64,000 bases of DNA from Actinomycetospora straminea (lineage in GTDB: Bacteria > Actinomycetota > Actinomycetes > Mycobacteriales > Pseudonocardiaceae): contig NZ_JAQZAN010000022.1 in assembly GCF_028737255.1 (NCBI RefSeq), forward strand, positions 1-64,000, read 5' to 3'. The position numbers were made by a program, and so were the translations under genes. The notes beneath the pieces are model-generated. The model made no database searches. It saw nothing but the letters and a program-made list of their open reading frames with translations, and was not told the origin of the DNA. This document shows positions 14,815-23,232 of this stretch, one piece after another. The number at the start of each line of letters is the position of its first letter. The first letter of the stretch is position 1.

Positions 14815-15765
14815 GTGCACGTCGAACGCGCCGAGCTCGAGCTCGAGACCCTGATCGCCCGCCTGGACCGCCGGGAGCTCGATCCCCCCGCCGACCCGCC
14901 CTCCGGCGGCTGGGACCGGGCCCGACAGCAACGCTTCGTCGACACGGTCCTGCGCCAGTGGTGTGTACCGGAGATCCACGTCGCCGACGGGGGCGACCGG
15001 GACGTCGTGCTCGACGGTGGCCAGCGGCTGCTCGCCCTGGCGCTGTTCTTCCACGACGAGCTCCCCTGCGCGGGCGAGCAGGCGCCACGCCGGGACGAGG
15101 TCGCGCGCCTGGACGGGCTCTGCTTCAGTGACCTGCCCGGCGACGTCCGCCGGCGCGTGCGCCGCTTCCGCATCCCGGTGGTGCTGCTCTCGGACTACGA
15201 GCCCGCGGAGCTCCGGGAGCTGCTCGACCGCCTGCACCCGACGGACGAGCCGGCCGTCCCGGTGCCGTCGCCGCGGGCACCCGAGCCCCCGCCGGACACC
15301 CGGCCGTCCGGCAGCCACCGCGCGCCCGCCTCCCCCGAGCCGATCTACGACCAGGTGTCGGCCTGGTTCGCCGACCTCTCCGAGTACCGGGACGTGTCCT
15401 CCTGGCGGGCTGACGGCGCGCCGGGGTGGACCTCGCCGGCCGACGAGGGCCGGGCCGCCGCCGAGGTCGTCGCGCAGGTCGCCGACGGCCCCGATCCCGA
15501 CGTCCTCGCGGGCACCACGCCGGCGGGGCTCCCCCGACGCGAGCCGCGAGCCCTGCTCGTGCCGGGCGCGGTGCCGCCGCCCCCGGCCGCGCCGTCCACG
15601 TTCGGGGAGAGCCGGGGTACGGCCGCGGCGGTGGGCGAACGCCTCGCGAGCTACCGGGACGGCGTCGCGGAGGGCGGCGACGGTGCGCGCCCGACCGGGG
15701 CCGATGACCCACACCCGTTGTTCGACGACGGCGCCGGGTCCGCGGTCCCCTCCTCGAGGCCCTGA
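14815..15765 (+). CDS. DUF262-like (ParB/GmrS superfamily) protein with kinase-like C-terminal tail
   Basis: 316 residues from the GTG at 14815 (GGAG 6 nt upstream). Residues about 5-130 follow the DUF262 N-domain plan. ETLIARLDRRELDPP is the entry helix, WDRARQQRFVDTVLRQWCVPEIHV matches the usual W-x-R-Q-x-x-L-I-x-S-I/V-L-x-x-x-x-I-P-x-I segment, D67-G-G-Q-R71 fits the nucleotide-handling DGxQR motif, and CFSDLPGDVRRRVRRFRIPVVLL fits the usual F-x-D-L-P...I-x-V-x-I/L segment. After about residue 145 a Pro-rich linker leads to EPIYDQVSAWFADL (from 175), AGLPRREPRALLVPGA (from about 236) and VGERLASYRDG, the same three motifs in the same order as the kinase tail. It occupies the position of the conservon GTPase. 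The last 115 nt overlap the convergent MFS gene. The DUF262 assignment is by motif reading and should be tested. Confidence 0.72.
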   Translation: MHVERAELELETLIARLDRRELDPPADPPSGGWDRARQQRFVDTVLRQWCVPEIHVADGGDRDVVLDGGQRLLALALFFHDELPCAGEQAPRRDEVARLDGLCFSDLPGDVRRRVRRFRIPVVLLSDYEPAELRELLDRLHPTDEPAVPVPSPRAPEPPPDTRPSGSHRAPASPEPIYDQVSAWFADLSEYRDVSSWRADGAPGWTSPADEGRAAAEVVAQVADGPDPDVLAGTTPAGLPRREPRALLVPGAVPPPPAAPSTFGESRGTAAAVGERLASYRDGVAEGGDGARPTGADDPHPLFDDGAGSAVPSSRP

Positions 15766-16919
15766 CGCGCGGCCCGGTGGCGCAGCAGCATCCGCCGCCC
15801 GACCAGCACCCCGAGACCGGCCACGAGCATCGCGACCGCCGCGACCACCCAGGCCGTCGCGAACGACGCCCCCGTCGCGAGCAGGCCGAACCCGACCGGC
15901 CCGAGACACCCGCCCGCGTACACCCCGACCTGCACGATCGCGGTCGCGGCGGCGGGCGCGGCCGGGTTGAGGCGCACCACGGCGAACTGCAGCAGCCCGG
16001 GCCACGACCAGCCGAGCCCGAACCCCAGCACCGTGCCGACGACCAGCGCGAGCGAGCCCGGCAGCGCGAGCAGCAGGACGCCCGCCGCCCCGAGGACCAG
16101 GCACCCGGCGACCACCGCGACGTGCCCGCCCCGGCGGCGGTCGGCGAGCCAGCCGTGCAGCATGCGCATGACCACCGCGACGACGCTGCCCAGCGTCAGC
16201 ACCAGGCCGGCGAGCCCCGGTGCGACGCCGCCGTCGACGGCCGAGGCGACGAGGAAGATGCCGAGGCCCGTGCAGCTCGCCGCACCGAGGCCGGCCGCGA
16301 TCCCGATGACCGCGAGCGCGCCGGTGGCCCGGTCGGCGGTCCGGTCGGCGGAGCGCTCCTCGGGCCCCGACCCGTGCGGCGCCACGGCCAGGGCCGCGAG
16401 CGCCAGGCCCGCCCCGATCACGTACGCCCAGCGCCAGCCGACCGTCAGCCCGAGCGCCGGCACCGCGAGGCCGGCGAGCAGGGTCGCCAGCGGGACGGAG
16501 GCCTGCTTGACCCCGAACGACAGCCCGAGGCGCGCCGTGGGCATCGCGCGGGCGAGGGTGAGGTTGGTGCTGAGCTGGCCCATGACGTTGGTCCAGGCCC
16601 CGAGCAGCACGAGCGCGACGACGGCCGCGAAGCTGCGGGCGAACCCGGCCGTGGCCAGCATCGCGACCGCGGCGCCGACCAGTCCGATCCGGCTGGTCCG
16701 CCGCGACCCGAGGCGCTCGACGAGCTTGCCGACCGGCAGCGACACCAGCGCCGACACCCCGAAGTAGGCGGACACGACGAGGCCCAGCGCGGCCGGGTCG
16801 AAGCCCAGCTCCGCGCCGATCTGCACCGACAGCGCGCCCAGCAGGAACACCGGCAGCACCGTGGCGGTGGTGATCGCGACGGCCCCGGTCCCGGTCCGCA
16901 GCGCCGACTGCTCGCTCAT
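15651..16919 (-). CDS. MFS transporter (CynX/NarK-like, 12 TM)
   Basis: 422 residues with about twelve hydrophobic helices and the MFS inter-helix 2-3 motif GKLVERLGSRRTSRIGL (about residues 62-78). A weaker repeat GWLADRRRGG in the second half fits too. The chain opens MSEQSALRTGTGAVAITTATVLP. Its substrate cannot be read. The hydrophilic C-terminal tail (Ser, Pro, Asn-rich, last 35 residues) is encoded opposite the end of the DUF262-like gene, an unusually long antisense overlap. The family part ends near RRMLLRHRAAR, so the tail may simply be unselected read-through to the first stop. Confidence 0.87.
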   Translation of the reverse strand: MSEQSALRTGTGAVAITTATVLPVFLLGALSVQIGAELGFDPAALGLVVSAYFGVSALVSLPVGKLVERLGSRRTSRIGLVGAAVAMLATAGFARSFAAVVALVLLGAWTNVMGQLSTNLTLARAMPTARLGLSFGVKQASVPLATLLAGLAVPALGLTVGWRWAYVIGAGLALAALAVAPHGSGPEERSADRTADRATGALAVIGIAAGLGAASCTGLGIFLVASAVDGGVAPGLAGLVLTLGSVVAVVMRMLHGWLADRRRGGHVAVVAGCLVLGAAGVLLLALPGSLALVVGTVLGFGLGWSWPGLLQFAVVRLNPAAPAAATAIVQVGVYAGGCLGPVGFGLLATGASFATAWVVAAVAMLVAGLGVLVGRRMLLRHRAARQGLEEGTADPAPSSNNGCGSSAPVGRAPSPPSATPSR

Positions 16920-16945
16920 CGTGAGCAATGCTAACCGACATCCGG

Positions 16946-18162
<1,217 letters not shown>

Positions 18163-18166
<4 letters not shown>

Positions 18167-18543
18167 GGGGTGTCCGGCTCCCCCAGCCCGTAGCCGGCCG
18201 TGAAGATCACCGGGCGGACCTCGACGGGGAGCCGGTCGGTGCCGGGGATCATCGCCGCGAGCTCGTGCGCGCGCTCGGGGCCGTCGCAGTCGACGACGTA
18301 GAAGCCGCCCATGTACTCCTTGGCCTCGAGGAACGGGCCGTCGGTCACCGTCACCGCCCCGGGACGGCCCCGCACCACCGCGCTCTGGGACGGGTCGGCG
18401 AGCGCGTGGGTGCCGACCATCTCCCCCGACGCGGTGATCGTGTCCATGAACCCCTGCTGGCCGGACGCGATCTCGTTCCGCTCGTCGTCGGACAGCGACT
18501 CCCACACCTCGGGGTTCATCTGGATGATCAGCAGGTACTTCAC
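18163..18543 (-). CDS. YCII/DGPF family protein, ECF42 partner
   Basis: 126 residues opening MKYLLIIQMNPEVWE, with the D68-G-P-F71 motif in VTVTDGPFLEAKEYMGGF and the ferredoxin-like ending of the YCII fold. DGPF proteins are the constant gene neighbours and targets of ECF42 sigma factors; their biochemical role is unknown. The GTG start at 18543 is fixed by a strong GAGGAGG ribosome site. Its stop overlaps the sigma gene start by 4 nt, so both are made from one message, probably from the ECF-type promoter at 18593-18620. Confidence 0.92.
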
Positions 18544-18592
18544 GGGTCCTCCTCGGTCGCCGGCCCCGCGTCCCGGGGCCGTCCGGCAGCAC

Positions 18593-18620
18593 GTCGGAGC
18601 CGGGCGCGCGCCTCTCGACA
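18593..18620 (-). promoter_or_regulatory. Predicted ECF42 promoter of the DGPF-sigma operon
   Basis: On the minus strand, TGTCGA (18620-18615) is followed after 18 nt by CGAC (18596-18593). From memory, the reported ECF42 consensus in Streptomyces is TGTCGA at -35 and CGA/TC at -10. The site lies about 50 nt upstream of the DGPF start and would make the sigma factor autoregulatory. Function is inferred. Confidence 0.6.
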
Positions 18621-18654
18621 TCCTCGCGGTGTGACGACGGTCACGGGACGACGA

Positions 18655-18682
18655 CGTCGAGCCGGGCGGCGCGGCTCCGACC
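18655..18682 (+). promoter_or_regulatory. Predicted ECF42-like promoter of the DHA2 exporter
   Basis: On the plus strand, CGTCGA (18655-18660) is followed after 17 nt by CGACC (18678-18682), one base from the -35 consensus and a full match at -10. The ATG of the exporter begins 7 nt later, so a transcript from here would be leaderless. It is divergent from the similar site at 18593-18620. Confidence 0.45.
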
Positions 18683-18689
18683 GGTGGAC

Positions 18690-20198
18690 ATGACCTCCAC
18701 GGAGACCGTCCGACGCCCGGCCCGACACCCTGCGCGGCGCTCGCCCTGGTGGGGCCTCGCCGTGCTCGCCCTGCCCACGCTGCTCGCCGCGGTGGACATC
18801 AACGTCCTCTTCCTCGCCCTGCCCCACCTCACGCGCGACCTGGGCGCCTCCGCGGTGGCACAGCTCTGGATCACCGACGTCTACGGCTTCCTCGTCGCCG
18901 GCCTCGTCATCACGATGGGCACGCTCGGCGACCGGATCGGGCACCGGCGCCTGCTGTTCGCCGGCGCCGCGGTGTTCGCGCTGACCTCGATCGCCGCCGC
19001 GTACGCGCCCAGCGCCGAGGCCCTCGTCGGCCTGCGGGCCGTGCTCGGCGTGGCCGGCGCGACGCTCATGCCCGCCACGCTCGCGCTGATCACCGCCCTG
19101 TTCCCCGACGAGCGACGCCGGGGCGTGGCCATCGCGATCTGGGCGACCTGCCAGTTCGCGGGCGCCGCCCTCGGCCCGGTCGTCGGCGGCCTGCTCCTGG
19201 GCCACTCCTGGTGGGGCAGCGTGTTCCTGCTGGCGGTGCCCGTGATGGTCCTGCTGCTGCTCGCCGGGCCGTTCGTGCTCCCCGGCGGGACCGGCGACGG
19301 CACGGGCCGTCTCGACCTCGCGAGCGTCGCGCTCTCCCTGCTCGCGGTGCTCCCCGCCGTGTGGGGCGTCAAGGTCGCGGCGACCGGGTCCGCGCCCCTC
19401 GGGGCCGGCCTCGCGGCGACCGCGGCCGGCGTCGCGGTCGGCGTGGTGTTCGTCCGCCGCCAGCTCCGTCTCGAGCGCCCGCTGCTCGACCTGGCGCTGT
19501 TCCGCCGGCCGCGGGTGACGGTCGTGCTGGGCGCGCTCGTCGGCGCGGGGATCGCGATGGCGGGTACCGGGATGCTCGTCACCCAGTACCTGCAGGTGGT
19601 GCTCGGCCTCTCCCCCGTCGCCGCCGCGCTGTGGTTCGCGCCGATGGGGCTGGGCGTGGCCGCCGGGACGCTGGTGACGCCGGTGCTCGTGCGGCGGGTG
19701 CGCCCGCACGTCGCGGTGTCGGGCGGGCTCGCGCTCGCGGCCCTCGGCGCCCTGCTCCTCGTCGTCACCCCGGCCGCGGGCGGCGTGCCCGTCGCCGTGC
19801 CGGCGGTGACCGTCCTCGCGCTCGGCACCGGACCGCTGTTCGCGCAGGGCATCGGCAGCATCGTCGGCGCCGTGCCCGCCGCCCGGGCCGGCGCGGCCGC
19901 CTCGCTCGCGGAGACGGGGAACTACCTCGGGGGCGCGCTCGGGCTCGCGCTGCTCGGCACCCTGGCCGCGGCGTCGTACCGCGGGGCGATGGACGGGGTG
20001 ATCGGCGCGGGCGGTGCCGCTCGCGAGACGGTCAGCGGCGCGGCGGCCGAGGCCGCGGGCCTGCCCACGGCGGCCGCCGACGAGCTGCTGCGCGCCGCGC
20101 ACGAGGCCTTCACCGGCAGCCTGCACCTCGTCGGCGTCGTCGCCGCGGCGCTCTTCGTCGTCCTGGCCGTGGCGACCTCCCGGGTCCGGCTCTCGTGA
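18690..20198 (+). CDS. DHA2-family MFS drug exporter (14 TM)
   Basis: 502 residues with about fourteen hydrophobic segments. The first helix carries LLAAVDINVLFLALPHL (motif D1-like) and the loop after helix 2 reads GTLGDRIGHRRLL (motif A). Helix 5 has the antiporter motif C in GAALGPVVGGLLLG, and the start of helix 4 has LVGLRAVLGVAGATLMPATLAL. This is the QacA/EmrB/SmvA type that exchanges cationic or hydrophobic drugs for protons. The ATG at 18690 is preferred over an in-frame GTG six bases upstream. The divergent ECF42 operon and the matching promoter site suggest stress-linked control. Confidence 0.92.
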   Translation: MTSTETVRRPARHPARRSPWWGLAVLALPTLLAAVDINVLFLALPHLTRDLGASAVAQLWITDVYGFLVAGLVITMGTLGDRIGHRRLLFAGAAVFALTSIAAAYAPSAEALVGLRAVLGVAGATLMPATLALITALFPDERRRGVAIAIWATCQFAGAALGPVVGGLLLGHSWWGSVFLLAVPVMVLLLLAGPFVLPGGTGDGTGRLDLASVALSLLAVLPAVWGVKVAATGSAPLGAGLAATAAGVAVGVVFVRRQLRLERPLLDLALFRRPRVTVVLGALVGAGIAMAGTGMLVTQYLQVVLGLSPVAAALWFAPMGLGVAAGTLVTPVLVRRVRPHVAVSGGLALAALGALLLVVTPAAGGVPVAVPAVTVLALGTGPLFAQGIGSIVGAVPAARAGAAASLAETGNYLGGALGLALLGTLAAASYRGAMDGVIGAGGAARETVSGAAAEAAGLPTAAADELLRAAHEAFTGSLHLVGVVAAALFVVLAVATSRVRLS

Positions 20199-20238
20199 GG
20201 TCGGCTCCCGCGGGGTCCCCGGACGGGCGCGGTCGGCG

Positions 20239-20829
20239 TCAGACCGCCGCGGTCCCGATCAGCCCCTTGCGGGTCACGAGCGCGGCGAGCTCCTGTTCGG
20301 TGAGGTCGTCGGTGCCCTCGGGGCGGCGCGGCAGCACCAGGTAGCGCGACTCGGCGCTCGCGTCCCACACCGTGATCCGCGTCGACGCCGGCAGCTCCAG
20401 GCCGAGCTCGCGCAGCACGCCGCGCGGGTCACGCACCACCCGCGAGCGGTACGCCTCGCTCTTGTACCAGCTCGGCGAGGGGCCGAGGAGCGCGATCGGG
20501 TAGCAGGAGCACAGCGTGCACACGACGACGTGGTGCTCGTCGGCGTCGTTGGCGACGACGATCAGCTTCTGCTCCTGCAGCGCCCCGCCCATCGAGAACC
20601 CGAGCTCGCCGATCGCCGCGTTGCCGTCGGCGAGGAGCCGGGCGCGGAAGTACGGGTCGACCCAGGCCCGCGCGACGACCGCCGCGCCGTTCGCCGGCGA
20701 GCCGCCGGCGGCGAAGGCGTCGAGGCGCTCGTCGATCTCGCCCGGCGCCAGCCAGCCGCGCTCCTCCAGCAGGGCCTCGAGGTGCCTTACCTGCGCCGCG
20801 AGCGGCGCGTCGTCGTGGGTGGTGCTCAC
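20239..20829 (-). CDS. Nitrile hydratase alpha subunit, cobalt type
   Basis: 196 residues. The metal-claw motif V-C104-T-L-C107-S108-C109-Y is present; Thr at the second position marks the non-corrin cobalt type, while iron enzymes have Ser. NGAAVVARAWVDPYFRARLLADG and SWYKSEAYRSRVVRDPRGVL are also standard alpha-subunit segments. The enzyme hydrates nitriles to amides; in the related thiocyanate hydrolase the same subunit (gamma) acts on thiocyanate. The two cysteine side chains are normally oxidised to sulfinate and sulfenate. Its start overlaps the stop of the beta-C gene by 4 nt. No separate P47K or P14K activator gene is next to it. Confidence 0.93.
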   Translation of the reverse strand: MSTTHDDAPLAAQVRHLEALLEERGWLAPGEIDERLDAFAAGGSPANGAAVVARAWVDPYFRARLLADGNAAIGELGFSMGGALQEQKLIVVANDADEHHVVVCTLCSCYPIALLGPSPSWYKSEAYRSRVVRDPRGVLRELGLELPASTRITVWDASAESRYLVLPRRPEGTDDLTEQELAALVTRKGLIGTAAV

Positions 20830-21146
20830 CGGCTGTTCCTCTCCTCGGTGGGTTCGGGGTGGCCCGCGGGGTCGGGTTCGAGGTAGTCCTCCCAGAGCTC
20901 CACGACCACCGCGTGGTCGCCCTCGCCGAACAGGTCGCGGGCGGCGAAGCGCACGTGGTGGACCGCCCGCGGGTCCGAGGGCAGACCACGGGCGCGCTCG
21001 TCGGCGAGCGGGTGGTGCCCGGCCGTCGAGACGATGACCCCGCGCGCCCCGCGGGCGTAGCGGGGCAGGCGGGTGTGGCCCGGCGGGTCGGGGATCCGGG
21101 TGCGCACGCGGTCGCCCGGGGCGAACCGGTCGGGGCGGTCAGGCAC
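20826..21146 (-). CDS. Nitrile hydratase beta subunit, C-terminal half as separate gene
   Basis: 106 residues from the GTG at 21146. RFAPGDRVRTRIPDPPGHTRLPRYARGARGVIV is the SH3-like barrel of nitrile hydratase beta, with the later DLFGEGDHAVVVELWEDYLEP that contacts the alpha subunit. Standard beta subunits (about 220 aa) contain this and the N-terminal helical part in one chain; here they are two genes overlapping by 8 nt. The same split is known in thiocyanate hydrolase and in the three-subunit toyocamycin nitrile hydratase, so this looks like a true heterotrimeric unit and not a frameshift. Confidence 0.9.
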   Translation of the reverse strand: MPDRPDRFAPGDRVRTRIPDPPGHTRLPRYARGARGVIVSTAGHHPLADERARGLPSDPRAVHHVRFAARDLFGEGDHAVVVELWEDYLEPDPAGHPEPTEERNSR

Positions 21147-21423
21147 CGGCCAGCTCCCCCGGGGTCGCGACGCCCTTCTCCCCGAGGAGCGTGGTGATCG
21201 CCCGCAGCCACTTCTCGTAGTACGAGGCGGCGAGGTACTGGTCGGGCGGGATGCGCTCGATCGCGTCGCGGAACTCGTCGAGGTTGTAGACACCCCGGCG
21301 GATCATCGCGGCGTTGAGCGCGACGACGTGCGCCTCCCAGTCGGCGTGGAACGCGGGCTCGTCCGGCTCCTCGACGATCGGCGGGAACCCGACCATCCCG
21401 CCCACGTCGTTGATGCGGCTCAC
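21139..21423 (-). CDS. Nitrile hydratase beta subunit, N-terminal half as separate gene
   Basis: 94 residues from the GTG at 21423, opening SRINDVGGMVGFPPI, the classic IHDVGGM-G-GP start of nitrile hydratase beta, and running through FRDAIERIPPDQYLAASYYEKWL to LLGEKGVATPGELAGA, where the beta chain would continue into its barrel half. The stop lies inside the next gene. It is the first gene of the operon, with AGGAA 7 nt before the start. A 46-nt hairpin lies upstream at 21506-21551. Confidence 0.9.
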   Translation of the reverse strand: MSRINDVGGMVGFPPIVEEPDEPAFHADWEAHVVALNAAMIRRGVYNLDEFRDAIERIPPDQYLAASYYEKWLRAITTLLGEKGVATPGELAGA

Positions 21424-21505
21424 GGGAGCGTTCCTACCGCCCCGACACGGGACGCGGCCAGAGCACGGACCGGCCCGGTCGTCGCCGACCCGGCCTTGAT
21501 CACCG

Positions 21506-21551
21506 TCTCGGTGACGGAGCCCCGCACATCTGCGGTGGTTCGTCACCGAGA
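21506..21551. repeat. 46-nt imperfect palindrome/hairpin in divergent promoter region
   Basis: Thirteen outer pairs (21506-21518 with 539-551, one of them G-T), then two and five inner pairs separated by single unpaired bases at 519 and 536, close on a CATC loop (527-530): about 20 base pairs. The outer arms are TCTCGGTGACGGA and TTCGTCACCGAGA. It lies between the nitrile hydratase operon (start 21423) and the acyl-CoA ligase (start 21634), so it cannot be a terminator for either. An operator with two half sites or a 5' leader structure are the likely roles. Confidence 0.6.
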
Positions 21552-21633
21552 TCGCGATCACCGAGCCGCCGGGCCTTGACGAGGCCTCCCGCCGGGACCT
21601 ACCTCTGGACCGACCACGGGGCGAGGAGCGCGC

Positions 21634-23217
21634 ATGACCAGCGTGACGGCGGCGGGGGAGATCACCGGCCGGGGCATGACCCTCAGCGACATCCTGGCCC
21701 GCTGGGCCCGGGTCACGCCCGACGCGGAGGTCCTCGTCGACGCCGGCACCGGGGTGCGGCGCACCTACGCGCAGTCCGACGACCGGATCACGCGCCTGGC
21801 GAACACCCTGGTCGGCGAGGGCGTCGAGCCGGGCGACCGGGTCGCGGTCCTGGGCCTCAACAGCGCCGACCTGCTCGAGTCCTACCTCGCGGTGCTGCGC
21901 GCCGGGGCGATCTGCGTGCCGGTGAACTTCCGGCTCGTCGCCGGCGAGGTCGCCTACGCGCTGCGCGACTCGGGCGCCGTGGTCGCGATCGCCGACGTCG
22001 CCACCGCGGGCCTGACTCGCGAGGCCCGCGCCGACGCCCCCGACGTCCGCCGGACGATCACCATCGGCGAGGACCTCGACGACGTCCTTGCCGCCGCCGA
22101 CCCCACCTACCGCGAGCTCGCCGTCCCCGACGAGGCGACCGCCTTCATCATGTACACCTCGGGGACCACCGGCGCCCCGAAGGGCGCGATGCTCACCCAC
22201 CGCAACCTCTACCTGCACGCCTTCTCGACCACCATGCACCTCGGCGGACCCGGCGGCCCGGGCGTCTGGCTCTCGGGCACCCCGCTGTTCCACATCGCGG
22301 GCGTCGCGGGCTTCCTGCCGACGCTGTTCGCGGGCGGCACCACCGTCATCCCGCCCTCCACCGGCTTCGACCCCGACGCCGTGCTCGACGTCCTCGAGCG
22401 CGAGCGGGTCACGGCGTGCTTCTTCGTCCCGGCGCAGTGGGCAGCGCTGTGCGAGCGGGTCGCCGCGCAGGACCGCGACCTCTCGGCGCTGCGCAAGGCG
22501 TCGTGGGGCGCGGCGCCGGCCTCGACCGCCCTGCTCCGGACCATGATCGCGACCTTCCCCGACGCCGACATCGTCACCTCGTTCGGCCAGACCGAGTGCA
22601 GCCCGGTCACCACGACGCTGCGCGGCGAGGACGCCGTGCGGAAGATCGGCTCGGTCGGCACCCCGATGATCAACGTCGAGTGCCGGGTCGTGGACGACGA
22701 GATGCGCGACGTCGCGCCGGGCGAGGTCGGCGAGATCGTCTACCGGGGACCGCTGGTGATGTCGGGCTACTGGAACAAGCCCGAGCAGACCGCCGAGGCG
22801 TTCCGCGGCGGCTGGTTCCACTCGGGCGACCTGGTCCGCCAGGACCCCGACGGCTACTACTACGTGGTCGACCGCAAGAAGGACATGATCATCTCGGGCG
22901 GCGAGAACATCTACTGCGCCGAGGTCGAGAACGTCCTCGCCGGCCACCCGCAGATCGCCGACGTCGCCCTCATCGGCGTCGCCGACGAGAAGTGGGGCGA
23001 GACCCCGCTCGCGGTGATCGTGCCGACGAAGCCCGACGACCCGCCCACCCCGGAGTCGATCGACGAGCACTGCCGCACCCAGCTCGCGCGCTACAAGCGG
23101 CCCCGGCGCGTCGCGGTGGTCGACGCCCTGCCGCGCAACGCCACCGGCAAGGTCCAGAAGACGGTGCTGCGCGAGCAGGAGCTGGCGGGCGCGCTGGCGT
23201 CGGAGACCGTGCCCTAG
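21634..23217 (+). CDS. Acyl-CoA synthetase (AMP-binding, ANL superfamily)
   Basis: 527 residues. Core motifs appear in order: the P-loop-like FIMYTSGTTGAPKGAMLTH (about 170-188), FGQTECSPVTT (about 316), the GWFHSGDL hinge segment (about 393), the DRKKDMIISGGENIYCAEVE region (about 413-430) and the catalytic Lys in LPRNATGKVQKTVLRE near the C-terminus. It activates a carboxylic acid to acyl-AMP and then acyl-CoA. Length and motifs fit medium or long-chain acyl-CoA ligases; the acid is unknown. GAGGAG lies just before the ATG. It diverges from the nitrile hydratase operon, whose amide product could feed an acid to this enzyme if an amidase acts in between. Confidence 0.9.
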   Translation: MTSVTAAGEITGRGMTLSDILARWARVTPDAEVLVDAGTGVRRTYAQSDDRITRLANTLVGEGVEPGDRVAVLGLNSADLLESYLAVLRAGAICVPVNFRLVAGEVAYALRDSGAVVAIADVATAGLTREARADAPDVRRTITIGEDLDDVLAAADPTYRELAVPDEATAFIMYTSGTTGAPKGAMLTHRNLYLHAFSTTMHLGGPGGPGVWLSGTPLFHIAGVAGFLPTLFAGGTTVIPPSTGFDPDAVLDVLERERVTACFFVPAQWAALCERVAAQDRDLSALRKASWGAAPASTALLRTMIATFPDADIVTSFGQTECSPVTTTLRGEDAVRKIGSVGTPMINVECRVVDDEMRDVAPGEVGEIVYRGPLVMSGYWNKPEQTAEAFRGGWFHSGDLVRQDPDGYYYVVDRKKDMIISGGENIYCAEVENVLAGHPQIADVALIGVADEKWGETPLAVIVPTKPDDPPTPESIDEHCRTQLARYKRPRRVAVVDALPRNATGKVQKTVLREQELAGALASETVP

Positions 23218-23232
23218 CCGGTCAGTGGCTGG

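Noticed and set aside
14703-15131. 142-residue open frame starting where a conservon GTPase would start
   Set aside because: After about ten residues it is Arg/Pro-rich with no GTPase motifs; kept only as evidence for a possible frameshift.
20826-21423. Frameshifted nitrile hydratase beta gene
   Set aside because: Both halves have their own starts, overlap by 8 nt and match the natural split of three-subunit enzymes, so a sequencing error or pseudogene is less likely.
21424-23070. Minus-strand extension of the nitrile hydratase beta-N frame across the acyl-CoA ligase
   Set aside because: The conserved chain starts at the GTG at 21423; upstream residues are the antisense of the ligase.
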